Shown: positions 1-5,950, numbered from the stretch's first letter. The stretch: DNA of 7,057 nt from Acetobacteraceae bacterium (GCA_027311485.1 DAICYU010000215.1:1-7057); one strand, 5' to 3'. A program made the numbers and translations. The notes: generated by a model from the sequence alone, not told the origin.

Positions 1-480
1 GTGCCAGGGGCGTGGACGCTCGACCTGAGTCCGCACAGTCAGCCATACCCCGTCCGGCAGGCGCATACCGATCACCACCCGGTGCCAGGGCGTCCCGCCG
101 AAGATCACCAGTTGGCGCCAGCGCAGCTGCGGCGCCCCGATCGGCGCGAAATTCATTGCCACCCGCAGCAGGCGCTGTTCACCGATCGGCATCTCGGGAA
201 TGTCCACCACCGGCGGCGTGTCGCTGAGTGTCGGCATCAGGTCGCGGCCGCGGTGCAGATAATTCAGCACAGCGGCGCGCCGGCTGGGATCGGTCAGCAC
301 CACGGTGCGATAGACGCTGACCACCCGCGCCGCCACGTCGCGCGCCTGCGCCAGGCGCTGCACATCCAGCCGGTCGAAGGCATGGATAGTCAGCCCGGCC
401 ATCTGCACCAGGATCAGTCCGATCAGCAGCACCGATGCCGTGCGGCTGGCCAGGCTGCGCGGCCAAAGCCGAAATTTCAT
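1..480 (-). CDS. Sensor histidine kinase, N-terminal part (runs off the left edge)
   Basis: This is read leftwards from an ATG at 480-478; 160 codons are visible and the frame is open to the edge. The protein begins MKFRLWPRSLASRT, a basic cytoplasmic start common in proteobacterial sensor kinases. A single hydrophobic helix (about residues 14-34, SVLLIGLILVQMAGLTIHAF) follows, then a probable periplasmic sensor region from residue 35 onward. The second membrane helix, HAMP, HisKA and ATPase domains are not in the window, so kinase identity rests on this N-terminal pattern and on the adjoining response regulator. The start codon overlaps the regulator stop in an ATGA, so translation is probably coupled and the two form one operon. 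In such pairs the kinase autophosphorylates on histidine and passes the phosphate to the regulator. The signal sensed cannot be read from the sequence. Confidence 0.85.
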   Translation of the reverse strand, partial: MKFRLWPRSLASRTASVLLIGLILVQMAGLTIHAFDRLDVQRLAQARDVAARVVSVYRTVVLTDPSRRAAVLNYLHRGRDLMPTLSDTPPVVDIPEMPIGEQRLLRVAMNFAPIGAPQLRWRQLVIFGGTPWHRVVIGMRLPDGVWLTVRTQVERPRPWH

Positions 481-1196
481 AAACGCTCCACCGTCGCGGC
501 CAGGACATACCCGCCACCGCGAACGGTCTTTATAAGCTGCGCGTTCCGCCCGTCATCCTCCAGCTTGCGCCGCAGACGGGACACGGCGACGTCGATCGCG
601 CGGTCGAACGGGCCGGCCTGCCGGCCGCGCAGCAGATCCAGCAGCATGTCGCGGGTCAATACCCGGTTGGCACGCTCCACCAGCGCGAGCAGCAGGTCGT
701 ATTCGCCGCCGGTCAGCGGCACTTCCACCGCGTCGGGGTTCAGCAACCGGCGCCGGGCAGGCTCCAGCGTCCAGTCGTTGAAGCGATAGCCACGGGCCGG
801 GGGCTCATGGCGCGTGTCGCCCTGGTCTCCGGTGCGCCGCAGCACCGCCCGAATGCGGGCCAGCAGTTCGCGCGGGTTGAAGGGCTTCGGCACGTAATCG
901 TCGGCGCCGAGTTCCAGGCCGATGATGCGGTCGGTCTCCTCCCCCATCGCGGTCAGCATCACGATCGGTACCTCCGACTGCGTGCGCAGCCAGCGCGCCA
1001 GATCCAACCCCGACTCCCCGGGCAGCATCAGATCTAGCACGACCAGCTGATAATGCCCGTTGATCCAGGCGCGCCGGGCTTCCTTCCCGTCACGCACCGC
1101 GGTGACGCGGATGCGTTGCTTTTCCAGAAAGCGCGCCAGCAGCTCGCGGATTTCGCGGTCGTCATCGACGACCAGAATGTGCGGTGTCTGATCCAT
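477..1196 (-). CDS. OmpR-family two-component response regulator
   Basis: The 239-residue protein has the usual OmpR/PhoB length and layout. An N-terminal receiver domain (about 5-120) shows the acidic cluster D11-D13, the phosphoacceptor D55 in VVLDLMLPG, T82 in VMLTA and K104 in YVPKPF. A C-terminal winged-helix DNA-binding domain (about 140-235) contains LTGGEYDLL, RAIDVAVSRLRRKLED and the closing IKTVRGGGYVL. The start is placed at the ATG at 1196-1194 (MDQTPHILVVDDD), which gives the usual short lead before the receiver. An in-frame ATG at 1208 would add four residues, and neither has a clear Shine-Dalgarno. The gene is co-transcribed with the downstream kinase (ATGA overlap) and divergent from the Met/His-rich protein gene. 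It is not obviously KdpE, although a kdp operon lies 5 kb away. The target genes are inferred to include its own promoter and the divergent gene. Confidence 0.93.
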   Translation of the reverse strand: MDQTPHILVVDDDREIRELLARFLEKQRIRVTAVRDGKEARRAWINGHYQLVVLDLMLPGESGLDLARWLRTQSEVPIVMLTAMGEETDRIIGLELGADDYVPKPFNPRELLARIRAVLRRTGDQGDTRHEPPARGYRFNDWTLEPARRRLLNPDAVEVPLTGGEYDLLLALVERANRVLTRDMLLDLLRGRQAGPFDRAIDVAVSRLRRKLEDDGRNAQLIKTVRGGGYVLAATVERL

Positions 1197-1203
1197 GGCT
1201 TGT

Positions 1204-1231
1204 AACATACGCCACGCCGGGCGCCGCCCAA
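1204..1231 (-). promoter_or_regulatory. Candidate promoter for the response regulator operon
   Basis: On the minus strand a TTGGGC (1231-1226) stands 16 bases before TATGTT (1209-1204). The predicted transcription start falls at about 1197-1196, on the preferred ATG. With no Shine-Dalgarno visible, a leaderless message is possible. This is motif matching only in a GC-rich background. Confidence 0.3.
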
Positions 1232-1238
1232 ACGGCCG

Positions 1239-1256
1239 TTGCACTTTATTGCATTT
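1239..1256. promoter_or_regulatory. Candidate response-regulator operator: TTGCA direct repeat, 10-bp period
   Basis: TTGCA occurs at 1239-1243 and again at 1249-1253, exactly 10 bases apart, each followed by T-rich bases (TTGCACTTTA then TTGCATTTCG). OmpR-type regulators commonly bind two direct half-sites about one helical turn apart. The site lies in the intergenic region between the divergent regulator and the Met/His-rich protein gene, just upstream of the candidate -35 for the regulator. It is an AT-rich island in otherwise very GC-rich sequence. Binding by the neighbouring regulator is inferred. Confidence 0.45.
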
Positions 1257-1316
1257 CGTCGCCTGCCAGAGCGGATCGGCACCGGGCTGATGCGCCATGT
1301 ATGCGCCGTCGCAGTC

Positions 1317-1323
1317 AAGGAGG
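1317..1323 (+). promoter_or_regulatory. Strong Shine-Dalgarno AAGGAGG for the Met/His-rich protein
   Basis: AAGGAGG lies five bases before the ATG at 1329 and decides this start over upstream in-frame codons. It is the strongest ribosome site in the window and predicts efficient translation once transcribed. Confidence 0.85.
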
Positions 1324-1328
1324 TTCCC

Positions 1329-1760
1329 ATGCGCCAGACTATCATCGCCGCCGCCGCGGCTTTCGTGATCGGCGGCGCAGCCACGGGTGCGGTTTTGTCA
1401 CAAGCCCAGCCGGCACCCCCGCCCGGGCAACAGATGGACGCCCAGCAGATGGACGGCCATCACATGGACGGGCCGCCGCATCACTGGATGCACTGGATGC
1501 ACGGCATGCACCGTCCGCCGTTCGCACCGCGCAGCCTGGCCCTGGTTTACCCGCAGGCGGACCGGCAGCTCGCCCCGGCGGATGTGCAGAAGATCGCCGA
1601 GGCGTTCCTGCTGTGGAACGGCAATCACAGCTGGAAGGTCACTGACGTTGCGCCGGCAGCCGATGGCGCAATCGGCTTCAGCCTGGCCACAGCCCAGGGA
1701 TCGGTGGTGGCCAAGTTCACCATGGACCCGCACACCGGCCACATCACGCGCGTGAGCTGA
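1329..1760 (+). CDS. Secreted or membrane-anchored Met/His-rich protein with PepSY-like C-terminus
   Basis: The protein is 143 residues. Residues 1-26 (MRQTIIAAAAAFVIGGAATG...) look like a signal peptide or anchor, with possible cleavage after SQA (24-26). A Pro-rich linker follows. Residues 36-61 are packed with six Met and seven His: MD at 36, 41 and 46 in a five-residue rhythm, then WMH, WMH, GMH at 53-61. Such clusters in exported proteins often bind copper or other soft metals, but no metal is proven here. From about residue 80 the sequence (DVQKIAEAFLLW...WKVTDV...FTMDPHTGHITRV) has the look of a PepSY-type domain, including the closing D-x-x-T-G-x-(I/V) signature. The start is fixed by the AAGGAGG site. 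The gene is divergent from a two-component system and ends in a tandem repeat that includes its stop codon. I infer an envelope accessory or sensor partner of that system. Confidence 0.82.
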   Translation: MRQTIIAAAAAFVIGGAATGAVLSQAQPAPPPGQQMDAQQMDGHHMDGPPHHWMHWMHGMHRPPFAPRSLALVYPQADRQLAPADVQKIAEAFLLWNGNHSWKVTDVAPAADGAIGFSLATAQGSVVAKFTMDPHTGHITRVS

Positions 1761-1832
1761 ACACCCGCGGCGGCTGCCGCGTGAGCTGACCACCCGCGGC
1801 GGCTGCCGCGCAAGCTGAACATCTGCGGCGCC
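1751..1832. repeat. 29-bp tandem repeat, about 2.8 copies, spanning a stop codon
   Basis: Copies begin at 1751, 1780 and 1809, each with CGTGAGCTGA or CGCAAGCTGA followed by (A/C)ACA/CACCCGCGGCGG-type sequence. Copies one and two differ at a single base (A1761 against C1790); the third is diverged and fades after 1832. The first copy contains the last codons and TGA of the preceding gene. Each of the first two carries a hairpin CGCGGC-GGCT-GCCGCG (1766-1781 and 1795-1810). It probably arose by local duplication of the gene end. Confidence 0.85.
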
Positions 1833-1865
1833 TTGGCCCGGTTTGGGCGAAGGCGCCGCCTTCTC
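1825..1865 (+). terminator. Strong hairpin, probable transcription terminator
   Basis: GCGGCGCCTT (1825-1834) pairs perfectly with AAGGCGCCGC (1850-1859). Inside, GCCC (1836-1839) pairs with GGGC (1845-1848) around GGTTT, with a single G-G mismatch between the stems. The following CTTCTCGTC is only mildly T-rich, so termination may be incomplete. It lies between the Met/His-rich gene and the glycosylase gene and separates the two units. Confidence 0.6.
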
Positions 1866-1881
1866 GTCGGCGGCGGGCGGG

Positions 1882-1911
1882 TTGGCGTCCGCCGGACCGC
1901 ACTGCTACACC
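1882..1911 (+). promoter_or_regulatory. Candidate promoter of the glycosylase-crotonase unit
   Basis: TTGGCG (1882-1887), an 18-base spacer and an extended -10 TGCTACACC (1903-1911) predict a transcript starting at about 1917-1918, on the GTG start codon itself. No Shine-Dalgarno is seen, so a leaderless message fits. Motif evidence only. Confidence 0.3.
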
Positions 1912-1917
1912 GCAACC

Positions 1918-2568
1918 GTGGACATCACCCCACCCCCTGAAGCCCTGGCGGCGATCGAGACCCTGACCCGGCTCGACCCGCATTTCGCCGGCATCCTCGA
2001 TCGCACCGGGCCGCTGCCCTGGCGCCGCCGGGAACCGGGCTTTCCCGGCCTGCTGCAGGCCATCGTCGCGCAGATGATCAGCAACCAGGCCGCCGCCGCG
2101 ATCTGGGGCCGCCTGCGCGCCACCCCCGGCGCGCTGGACCCGGTTGGCCTGCTGGCGCTGCCGGACGACACGCTGCGCGCCGCCGGCCTGTCGCGCCCCA
2201 AGGTCCTGCACGCCCGCGCGCTCGCCGCCGCCTTTGCCGACGGCACGCTCAGCGCCGACCGGCTGTCCGGCCTGGACGATGAAGCCGCGATCCTTGCCAT
2301 TGCGTCGGTCAAGGGCATGGGCCGCTGGTCGGCCGAGATCTATTTGCTGTTCGCCCTGGACCGCATGGACGTGTTTCCGTCCGGCGACATCGCGCTTGCC
2401 GCGGCGCTGGCCGACCTCAAGGGCCTGCCCGCCCGCCCGGCGCCGCGGGCACTGCGGGAGATGGCGCAGCTCTGGCAGCCGGTCCGTTCGGTCGCGGCGC
2501 GCCTGCTGTGGCACCACTGGCGCCATGTCACCGGACGGCCGGCAATGGACGATTTCAGGATCGTGTGA
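1918..2568 (+). CDS. DNA-3-methyladenine glycosylase II, AlkA family (HhH-GPD)
   Basis: This base-excision repair enzyme would remove 3-methyladenine and other alkylated purines, leaving an abasic site. The protein is 216 residues from GTG 1918 and lacks the extra N-terminal domain of E. coli AlkA, so it resembles the short forms related to yeast Mag1. Residues 41-57 (GFPGLLQAIVAQMISNQ) match the conserved helix near the start of the HhH-GPD fold. Residues 131-139 (VKGMGRWSA) are the helix-hairpin-helix with its G-x-G turn. D157 in FPSGDIAL is at the position of the catalytic aspartate. The frame is open upstream to a TTG at 1843, but that would start inside the terminator hairpin and add residues unlike the family, so GTG 1918 is preferred. 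It lies 31 bases upstream of a crotonase gene, probably in the same transcript. No Ada-like regulator is nearby. Confidence 0.9.
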   Translation: MDITPPPEALAAIETLTRLDPHFAGILDRTGPLPWRRREPGFPGLLQAIVAQMISNQAAAAIWGRLRATPGALDPVGLLALPDDTLRAAGLSRPKVLHARALAAAFADGTLSADRLSGLDDEAAILAIASVKGMGRWSAEIYLLFALDRMDVFPSGDIALAAALADLKGLPARPAPRALREMAQLWQPVRSVAARLLWHHWRHVTGRPAMDDFRIV

Positions 2569-2584
2569 CAGATACGCGGCAATC

Positions 2585-2590
2585 AGGAGA
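2585..2590 (+). promoter_or_regulatory. Shine-Dalgarno AGGAGA for the crotonase gene
   Basis: AGGAGA ends nine bases before ATG 2600. It decides this start, since the frame is open for a long way upstream inside the glycosylase gene. Confidence 0.75.
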
Positions 2591-2599
2591 TTGCCCGAG

Positions 2600-3382
2600 A
2601 TGACCGACCCCCGCCTTGTTGTGTCGCGCGAAGACACCATTGCCATCGTTACCTTCAACCGGCCGGAGCGCCGCAATGCGTTCGACCTGCCGATGTGGCG
2701 CGGGCTGCACGCCACCATGAACCAGTTGTCCGCCGACGACTCGCTGCGCTGCGTCGTGCTGCGCGGGGCCGGCGACAAGGCGTTCAGCGCCGGCGCGGAT
2801 ATCGGCGCGTTTGAAACCGAGCGCGGCACCGAGGAGCGGGAGGCGGAATACGCCCACGTGCTGGATGAAAGCATGCAGTCGATCCGCCTGTGCCAGCACC
2901 CGGTGGTGGCGATGATCATGGGAAACTGCCTGGGCGGCGGCGCCGGCATCGCCACCATGTGCGACTTCCGCGTCGGCGGTGAGAATATCCGGCTGGGCAT
3001 CACCGCCCGCAACCTGGGCATATGGTATCCGTATGCCGAGATCGACCCGATCATCCAGCTGGCCGGCACCGGCGTGGTGTCCGAGATGCTGATCGAAGGC
3101 CGCATCTTCAACGGCCGCGAAGCCTATGAAAAAGGCCTGCTGTCCCGCGTCGTGGCCGACGACCAGGTGGAGGCGGAGGCGATGGCGCTGGCCCGCCGCA
3201 TCACCGAGGGCGCGCCGCTGTCCGCACGCTTCCACAAGGCCGCCATCCGCAAGGTCCGCGGCCCGCTGCCGATCACGCGGGAGGAGGAGATCGCCACCAG
3301 CGACTTCATCCGAACCGAGGATTTCCGCAACGCCTGCAAGTCCTTCATGGCCAAGCAGAAGCCCGTGTTCCGCGGCAGGTAG
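2600..3382 (+). CDS. Crotonase-superfamily protein (enoyl-CoA hydratase/isomerase-like), atypical active site
   Basis: The protein is 260 residues, the normal crotonase length. FNRPERRNAF (19-28) is the conserved first strand; FSAGADIGAF (62-71) and GNCLGGGAGIATMCD (108-122) supply the CoA-binding and oxyanion-hole segments. The fold and acyl-CoA thioester binding are therefore well supported. Aligned by eye with rat mitochondrial enoyl-CoA hydratase, however, the catalytic Glu144 (GGGCEL) is Gly116 here (GGGAGI). The region of Glu164 (QPEILLG) reads TARNLG, with Ala136 in its place. A classical hydratase reaction is thus doubtful; other crotonase members (isomerases, hydrolases, decarboxylases, C-C lyases) use different residues. 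E147 and D149 just downstream may contribute, but this is speculation. The C-terminal helices (ALARRITEGAPLSARFHKAAIRKV) are standard. It is probably co-transcribed with the glycosylase; no pathway partner is visible. Confidence 0.88.
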   Translation: MTDPRLVVSREDTIAIVTFNRPERRNAFDLPMWRGLHATMNQLSADDSLRCVVLRGAGDKAFSAGADIGAFETERGTEEREAEYAHVLDESMQSIRLCQHPVVAMIMGNCLGGGAGIATMCDFRVGGENIRLGITARNLGIWYPYAEIDPIIQLAGTGVVSEMLIEGRIFNGREAYEKGLLSRVVADDQVEAEAMALARRITEGAPLSARFHKAAIRKVRGPLPITREEEIATSDFIRTEDFRNACKSFMAKQKPVFRGR

Positions 3383-3399
3383 AACGCGGTTCGCCCGGC

Positions 3400-3439
3400 C
3401 GGCACCCACACGGTGCTGCGCGCGGGCGGAATTGCCCGC
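3400..3439 (+). terminator. Two small hairpins after the crotonase gene, weak terminator candidate
   Basis: CGGCACC (3400-3406) pairs with GGTGCTG (3412-3418) with one G-T pair, and GCGGGC (3422-3427) pairs with GCCCGC (3434-3439) around GGAATT. Neither has a T-tract. They may stabilise the 3' end rather than terminate. The rest of the gap to 3539 shows only an AT-richer patch (about 3499-3520, TAAACGG...TTAATCTAT) that could hold a promoter for the next unit; no convincing -35/-10 pair was found. Confidence 0.3.
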
Positions 3440-3539
3440 CGGCATTCGGCCTCGCTGGCGGCTCGGCGTGGACATCTCTTGCCGCAAATCCGTCCGGGCA
3501 TAAACGGTTCGTTAATCTATCCCGGCCCAGAATGCGGGC

Positions 3540-4622
3540 GTGTCCACGCACTCCGTCCCGCCGAACCCGTCCGACCATCTGGCAACCTTCCGCACGCGCG
3601 GGGTCGCTGTTCCTGTCACAACACCCCGCCTGGCCGGCACACGGGTTCGCCAATCGGCCCGTGGCGGGATCGAGTTCATCGTGCCCAACCCATCCGGCGC
3701 GCGTGGTGTCTATATCGTGCCGCTCAGCGGCATCGCCTCCATCTGCCCGCCCACCGTGCATGACACGCTGCTGTTCCGGTTGCTGTCGGGCCTGCAGGCG
3801 GTCACCCCGGCCACGGTCCGGCGCGCATCCCTGAAGATCGCGCAGGACGGACATGCCGGCCGATCCGCCGCGCTGGCCGCTGATCGCCTTGCCAACGCCG
3901 ACCGCGCACAGCGGCAGCGCACGCATGCCATGCTGCTGGCCGCCCTGGCCGATCCTGCAGCCCGCGGCGTTGCGCGTGACCGGCAAGCCGATGCGGCGCT
4001 GGATCGCATCGCCCCGGCGCTGGGCCGCACGCCGTCGCAATTAGCCGCCGGCCTGCGTGTGCTGGCCGATGCGTTCGCCCCCATCGGCTTCCCAGGCAAC
4101 GATGCCGAGGCCCGGATACCGGGGCTGATCCGCCGCCTGCAGCAGACCTGCACGGAACTGACCGGCTGGATTGACCGGACCCCCGCCAATGACGTCGGCG
4201 GGCTGGGTCGGGCCGTCGCGGTTCCAATGCGGATGGGATGGGAAACCGGGGAGATTGTGGTGCAGCATACCCGCACGGCCCTGGACGATCCGCTCGCGCT
4301 GCTGCGGCGCTGGGCCGCCGACGCGCCGTCCGTCCTGGCCTTTGCCGCCCGCTGCGACTGGCTGCTGGATGGCTGGGACCAACTCTGCCTCGTCTGGCTC
4401 AGCGCCGAAACCGATAGCGCCCGCCGAGCCGCGCTGCTGGAGCTGCCGCAGCTTGTGCCCGTCCTGCCGCGCGAAGCCGCCGGTTTACCCGACCTGAAAA
4501 TCCCGGCCGAGGCGACATGGCAGGCGTGCCGGGTAATCAGCCGTGAGGATGGCTGGCGCAGCGGCGCCGCCGCCCACGCCTTGATCGAACGCAATGAAAT
4601 GCTGCGCGCCAGAGGTCTGTGA
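3540..4622 (+). CDS. Hypothetical helical protein, first gene of an unassigned two-gene unit
   Basis: I do not recognise a characterised family. The protein is 360 residues from GTG 3540, with no signal peptide and no clear membrane helix. Residues about 40-65 form a short strand-rich segment (GGIEFIVPNPSGARGVYIVPL). After this the chain is almost wholly predicted helix, rich in Ala, Leu and Arg; a basic helical stretch (ALAADRLANADRAQRQRTH) follows, and a Trp-containing segment (CDWLLDGWDQLCLVWL) lies near the C-terminus. The GTG start has no strong ribosome site and is chosen because the frame begins there; a later start is possible. Codon use looks like that of neighbouring genes. The stop overlaps the next gene in GTGA, so the two products are probably made together and may interact. 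A cytoplasmic scaffold or adaptor is conceivable but not supported further. Confidence 0.75.
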   Translation: MSTHSVPPNPSDHLATFRTRGVAVPVTTPRLAGTRVRQSARGGIEFIVPNPSGARGVYIVPLSGIASICPPTVHDTLLFRLLSGLQAVTPATVRRASLKIAQDGHAGRSAALAADRLANADRAQRQRTHAMLLAALADPAARGVARDRQADAALDRIAPALGRTPSQLAAGLRVLADAFAPIGFPGNDAEARIPGLIRRLQQTCTELTGWIDRTPANDVGGLGRAVAVPMRMGWETGEIVVQHTRTALDDPLALLRRWAADAPSVLAFAARCDWLLDGWDQLCLVWLSAETDSARRAALLELPQLVPVLPREAAGLPDLKIPAEATWQACRVISREDGWRSGAAAHALIERNEMLRARGL

Positions 4623-4624
4623 CG

Positions 4625-5905
4625 ATGACAGGCCGCGATCAGCCCGATGCGCCCGATCCGGCGATCCAGGCGCTCAGCCTGGCGATGGCTCAGGCCTCTG
4701 ATGGTCAGATTGTGCGCGCCGTCAGCCTGATCGACAGCCTGGCGGACCGCGGACAGGCCGACGCGGTGATCGCCCCGCTCCGGCCGCAGTTGCGCAAGCT
4801 GAACCCGCCGCGCCGGCTGCGTTTCCACCGGCTTTTGCTGCATCCCCTCGATGCGCTGATCGTGCCGCCAACGCTCTGGCGCGACGATGAGCCGACTTTG
4901 CCGCGGACCGGCCTGCTGCGGATGGCGCATCATGTGCAACAGGCGATGGGCGCCGAGGCAGCGGCGATCGAGGACCAGCTCGTCGGCCGGACCACCGACG
5001 ATACCACCCTGATCGAGCAGCTGGGTCTCCTCCTTTGGCCGGCGGCGGCCGCCATCCTCGCCGGCGATCCGATCGCCGGGCTGGCCGAGGAGGTTGGGCG
5101 CCGCAACCAGCACCAGTTGGCCCAGACCGTGTCCGTCCTGCTGAAGGAGGCGCCGGCGATCGGATCGCTGATCGCCGAAACGGCAAACGGCCTGCTGCCG
5201 CCGCGGCTGGAAACTGTGGATGCGATGGTCGGGCGCATCGCCGCCGGGCAGGAAGCGGCACTGCCCATGATGCTGACGCTGCTGCTGGCCCGCGTGCCGC
5301 AAGCCGTCACCGTGCTCGACGACCTGAAGCCCGGACGCCACCTGACGCTGGTCCGCTCGGCCCGATCCCAGGCCGCCGCGGTGTTGTTGCGCCGGCTGGA
5401 CCGTGACATCGGGATCGAGGAGCAGATCAGCAGCGGCTCTCTGGCCGAAGCGGCCGCGACGACACGCCGGATCAGCACCTTCCTGAACCAGTTCAGCGAT
5501 GCGCGCGACGGCAAAGCGTGGCGGGAGCCGGTGCAGGGGTTGCGGCGCCGGCTGGCGGCAGCGTGCCAGGCCCGCTTCGCCGATGATCTTGAACATGGCC
5601 TGCTAGCCCCCGTGCTGGCTCCCCTGGCCCAGATCGGCGAACCGTCCGACACGGCCGCAATGATGTCACTGGAAGCCACCGCCCGCGGGCTGCGCCTGCT
5701 GGAGGACGCCGCCCGCAGCGTCGGCGGGAGCGGATACGAGACGCGTCTGCGGCAGGCTGCCGTCACGATCGGAGCCGCCAACATCGGGGCCGCCAACATC
5801 GGGTCCTCCACCCTCGGCAACACGCTGCCATTGGGCGACCGGGCACGGTTAGTGGAAATCCTGGCGGGACCCGAGGCCGCGCTGGCACTGCTCGATCCGC
5901 CATAA
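4625..5905 (+). CDS. Hypothetical helical-repeat-like protein, second gene of the unassigned unit
   Basis: I recognise no characterised function. The protein is 426 residues from ATG 4625; a GTG at 4619, overlapping the previous stop, would add two. AGAGG (4611-4615) sits nine bases before the ATG and favours it. Residues 61-107 (PPRRLRFHRLLLHPLDALIV then a W-R-x-D-E-P-T-L-P-R-T segment) look like a conserved motif, basic then aromatic, that could be a useful family signature. The rest is successive amphipathic helices, Ala/Leu-rich, compatible with an alpha-solenoid. Residues 382-400 have three five-residue repeats, IGAAN, IGAAN, IGSST, then LGNT, resembling a very short pentapeptide-repeat strand. 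No signal peptide or clear membrane segment is seen. A strong terminator follows its stop, closing the operon. Confidence 0.8.
   Translation: MTGRDQPDAPDPAIQALSLAMAQASDGQIVRAVSLIDSLADRGQADAVIAPLRPQLRKLNPPRRLRFHRLLLHPLDALIVPPTLWRDDEPTLPRTGLLRMAHHVQQAMGAEAAAIEDQLVGRTTDDTTLIEQLGLLLWPAAAAILAGDPIAGLAEEVGRRNQHQLAQTVSVLLKEAPAIGSLIAETANGLLPPRLETVDAMVGRIAAGQEAALPMMLTLLLARVPQAVTVLDDLKPGRHLTLVRSARSQAAAVLLRRLDRDIGIEEQISSGSLAEAAATTRRISTFLNQFSDARDGKAWREPVQGLRRRLAAACQARFADDLEHGLLAPVLAPLAQIGEPSDTAAMMSLEATARGLRLLEDAARSVGGSGYETRLRQAAVTIGAANIGAANIGSSTLGNTLPLGDRARLVEILAGPEAALALLDPP
5768..5812 (+). repeat. 15-bp in-frame tandem repeat encoding five-residue units
   Basis: Units start at 5768, 5783 and 5798 (ATCGGAGCCGCCAAC, ATCGGGGCCGCCAAC, ATCGGGTCCTCCACC). 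The first two differ at one base. They encode IGAAN, IGAAN and IGSST near the C-terminus of the preceding hypothetical protein and could expand or contract by slippage without breaking the frame. Confidence 0.8.
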
Positions 5906-5910
5906 CGCAT

Positions 5911-5936
5911 AACAGTGGCAGCCACTGTTTTTATAT
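5911..5936 (+). terminator. Rho-independent terminator of the hypothetical operon
   Basis: AACAGTGG (5911-5918) pairs perfectly with CCACTGTT (5922-5929) around a CAG loop, followed by a run of five T (5928-5932) and ATAT. It starts six bases after the TAA at 5903-5905. It is the clearest terminator in the window. Confidence 0.88.
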
Positions 5937-5950
5937 GGCATTACTATACC
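5930..5950 (+). promoter_or_regulatory. Candidate KdpE operator upstream of the kdp genes
   Basis: TTTATAT (5930-5936) and TTACTAT (5941-5947), 11 bases apart and followed by ACCCCG, resemble the E. coli KdpE site as I recall it (TTTATAC, four T, TTTACAC, then CCCG), two half-sites offset by 11. It lies about 110 bases upstream of the first kdp small gene, a reasonable place for activation. It overlaps the T-tract of the preceding terminator, which could by itself explain the first half-site. Possible -10 elements (TATAGC at 5976, TTAATT at 5991) are too weak to fix a start. Confidence 0.4.

Noticed and set aside
477..1196. Idea that the response regulator is KdpE serving the kdp genes
   Set aside because: It is 5 kb away, in opposite orientation, paired with a kinase whose N-terminus is unlike the long cytoplasmic KdpD start, and has general OmpR-like features. 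kdpD/kdpE are more likely downstream of kdpC, outside the window.
1431..1510. ATGGACG / ACTGGATGCA short DNA repeats as a separate element
   Set aside because: They are the in-frame codons of the Met/His-rich segment and need no other explanation.
1744..3111. Long open frame on the minus strand (455 codons)
   Set aside because: It is antisense to the well-supported glycosylase and crotonase genes, crosses terminator and repeat sequence, and has no family-like motifs. Such frames are expected in GC-rich DNA.
3532..3834. 100-codon plus-strand frame starting with ATG 3532
   Set aside because: It starts eight bases before the GTG at 3540 in another frame and yields Arg/Pro/Ser-rich sequence. 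The 360-residue frame is coupled to the next gene and is far more protein-like.
3710..5596. 628-codon open frame on the minus strand
   Set aside because: It is antisense to both hypothetical genes, has low-complexity Arg/Gln/Ala/Ser composition and lacks a ribosome site or domain pattern. The plus-strand frames have the overlap, ribosome site and terminator expected of real genes.
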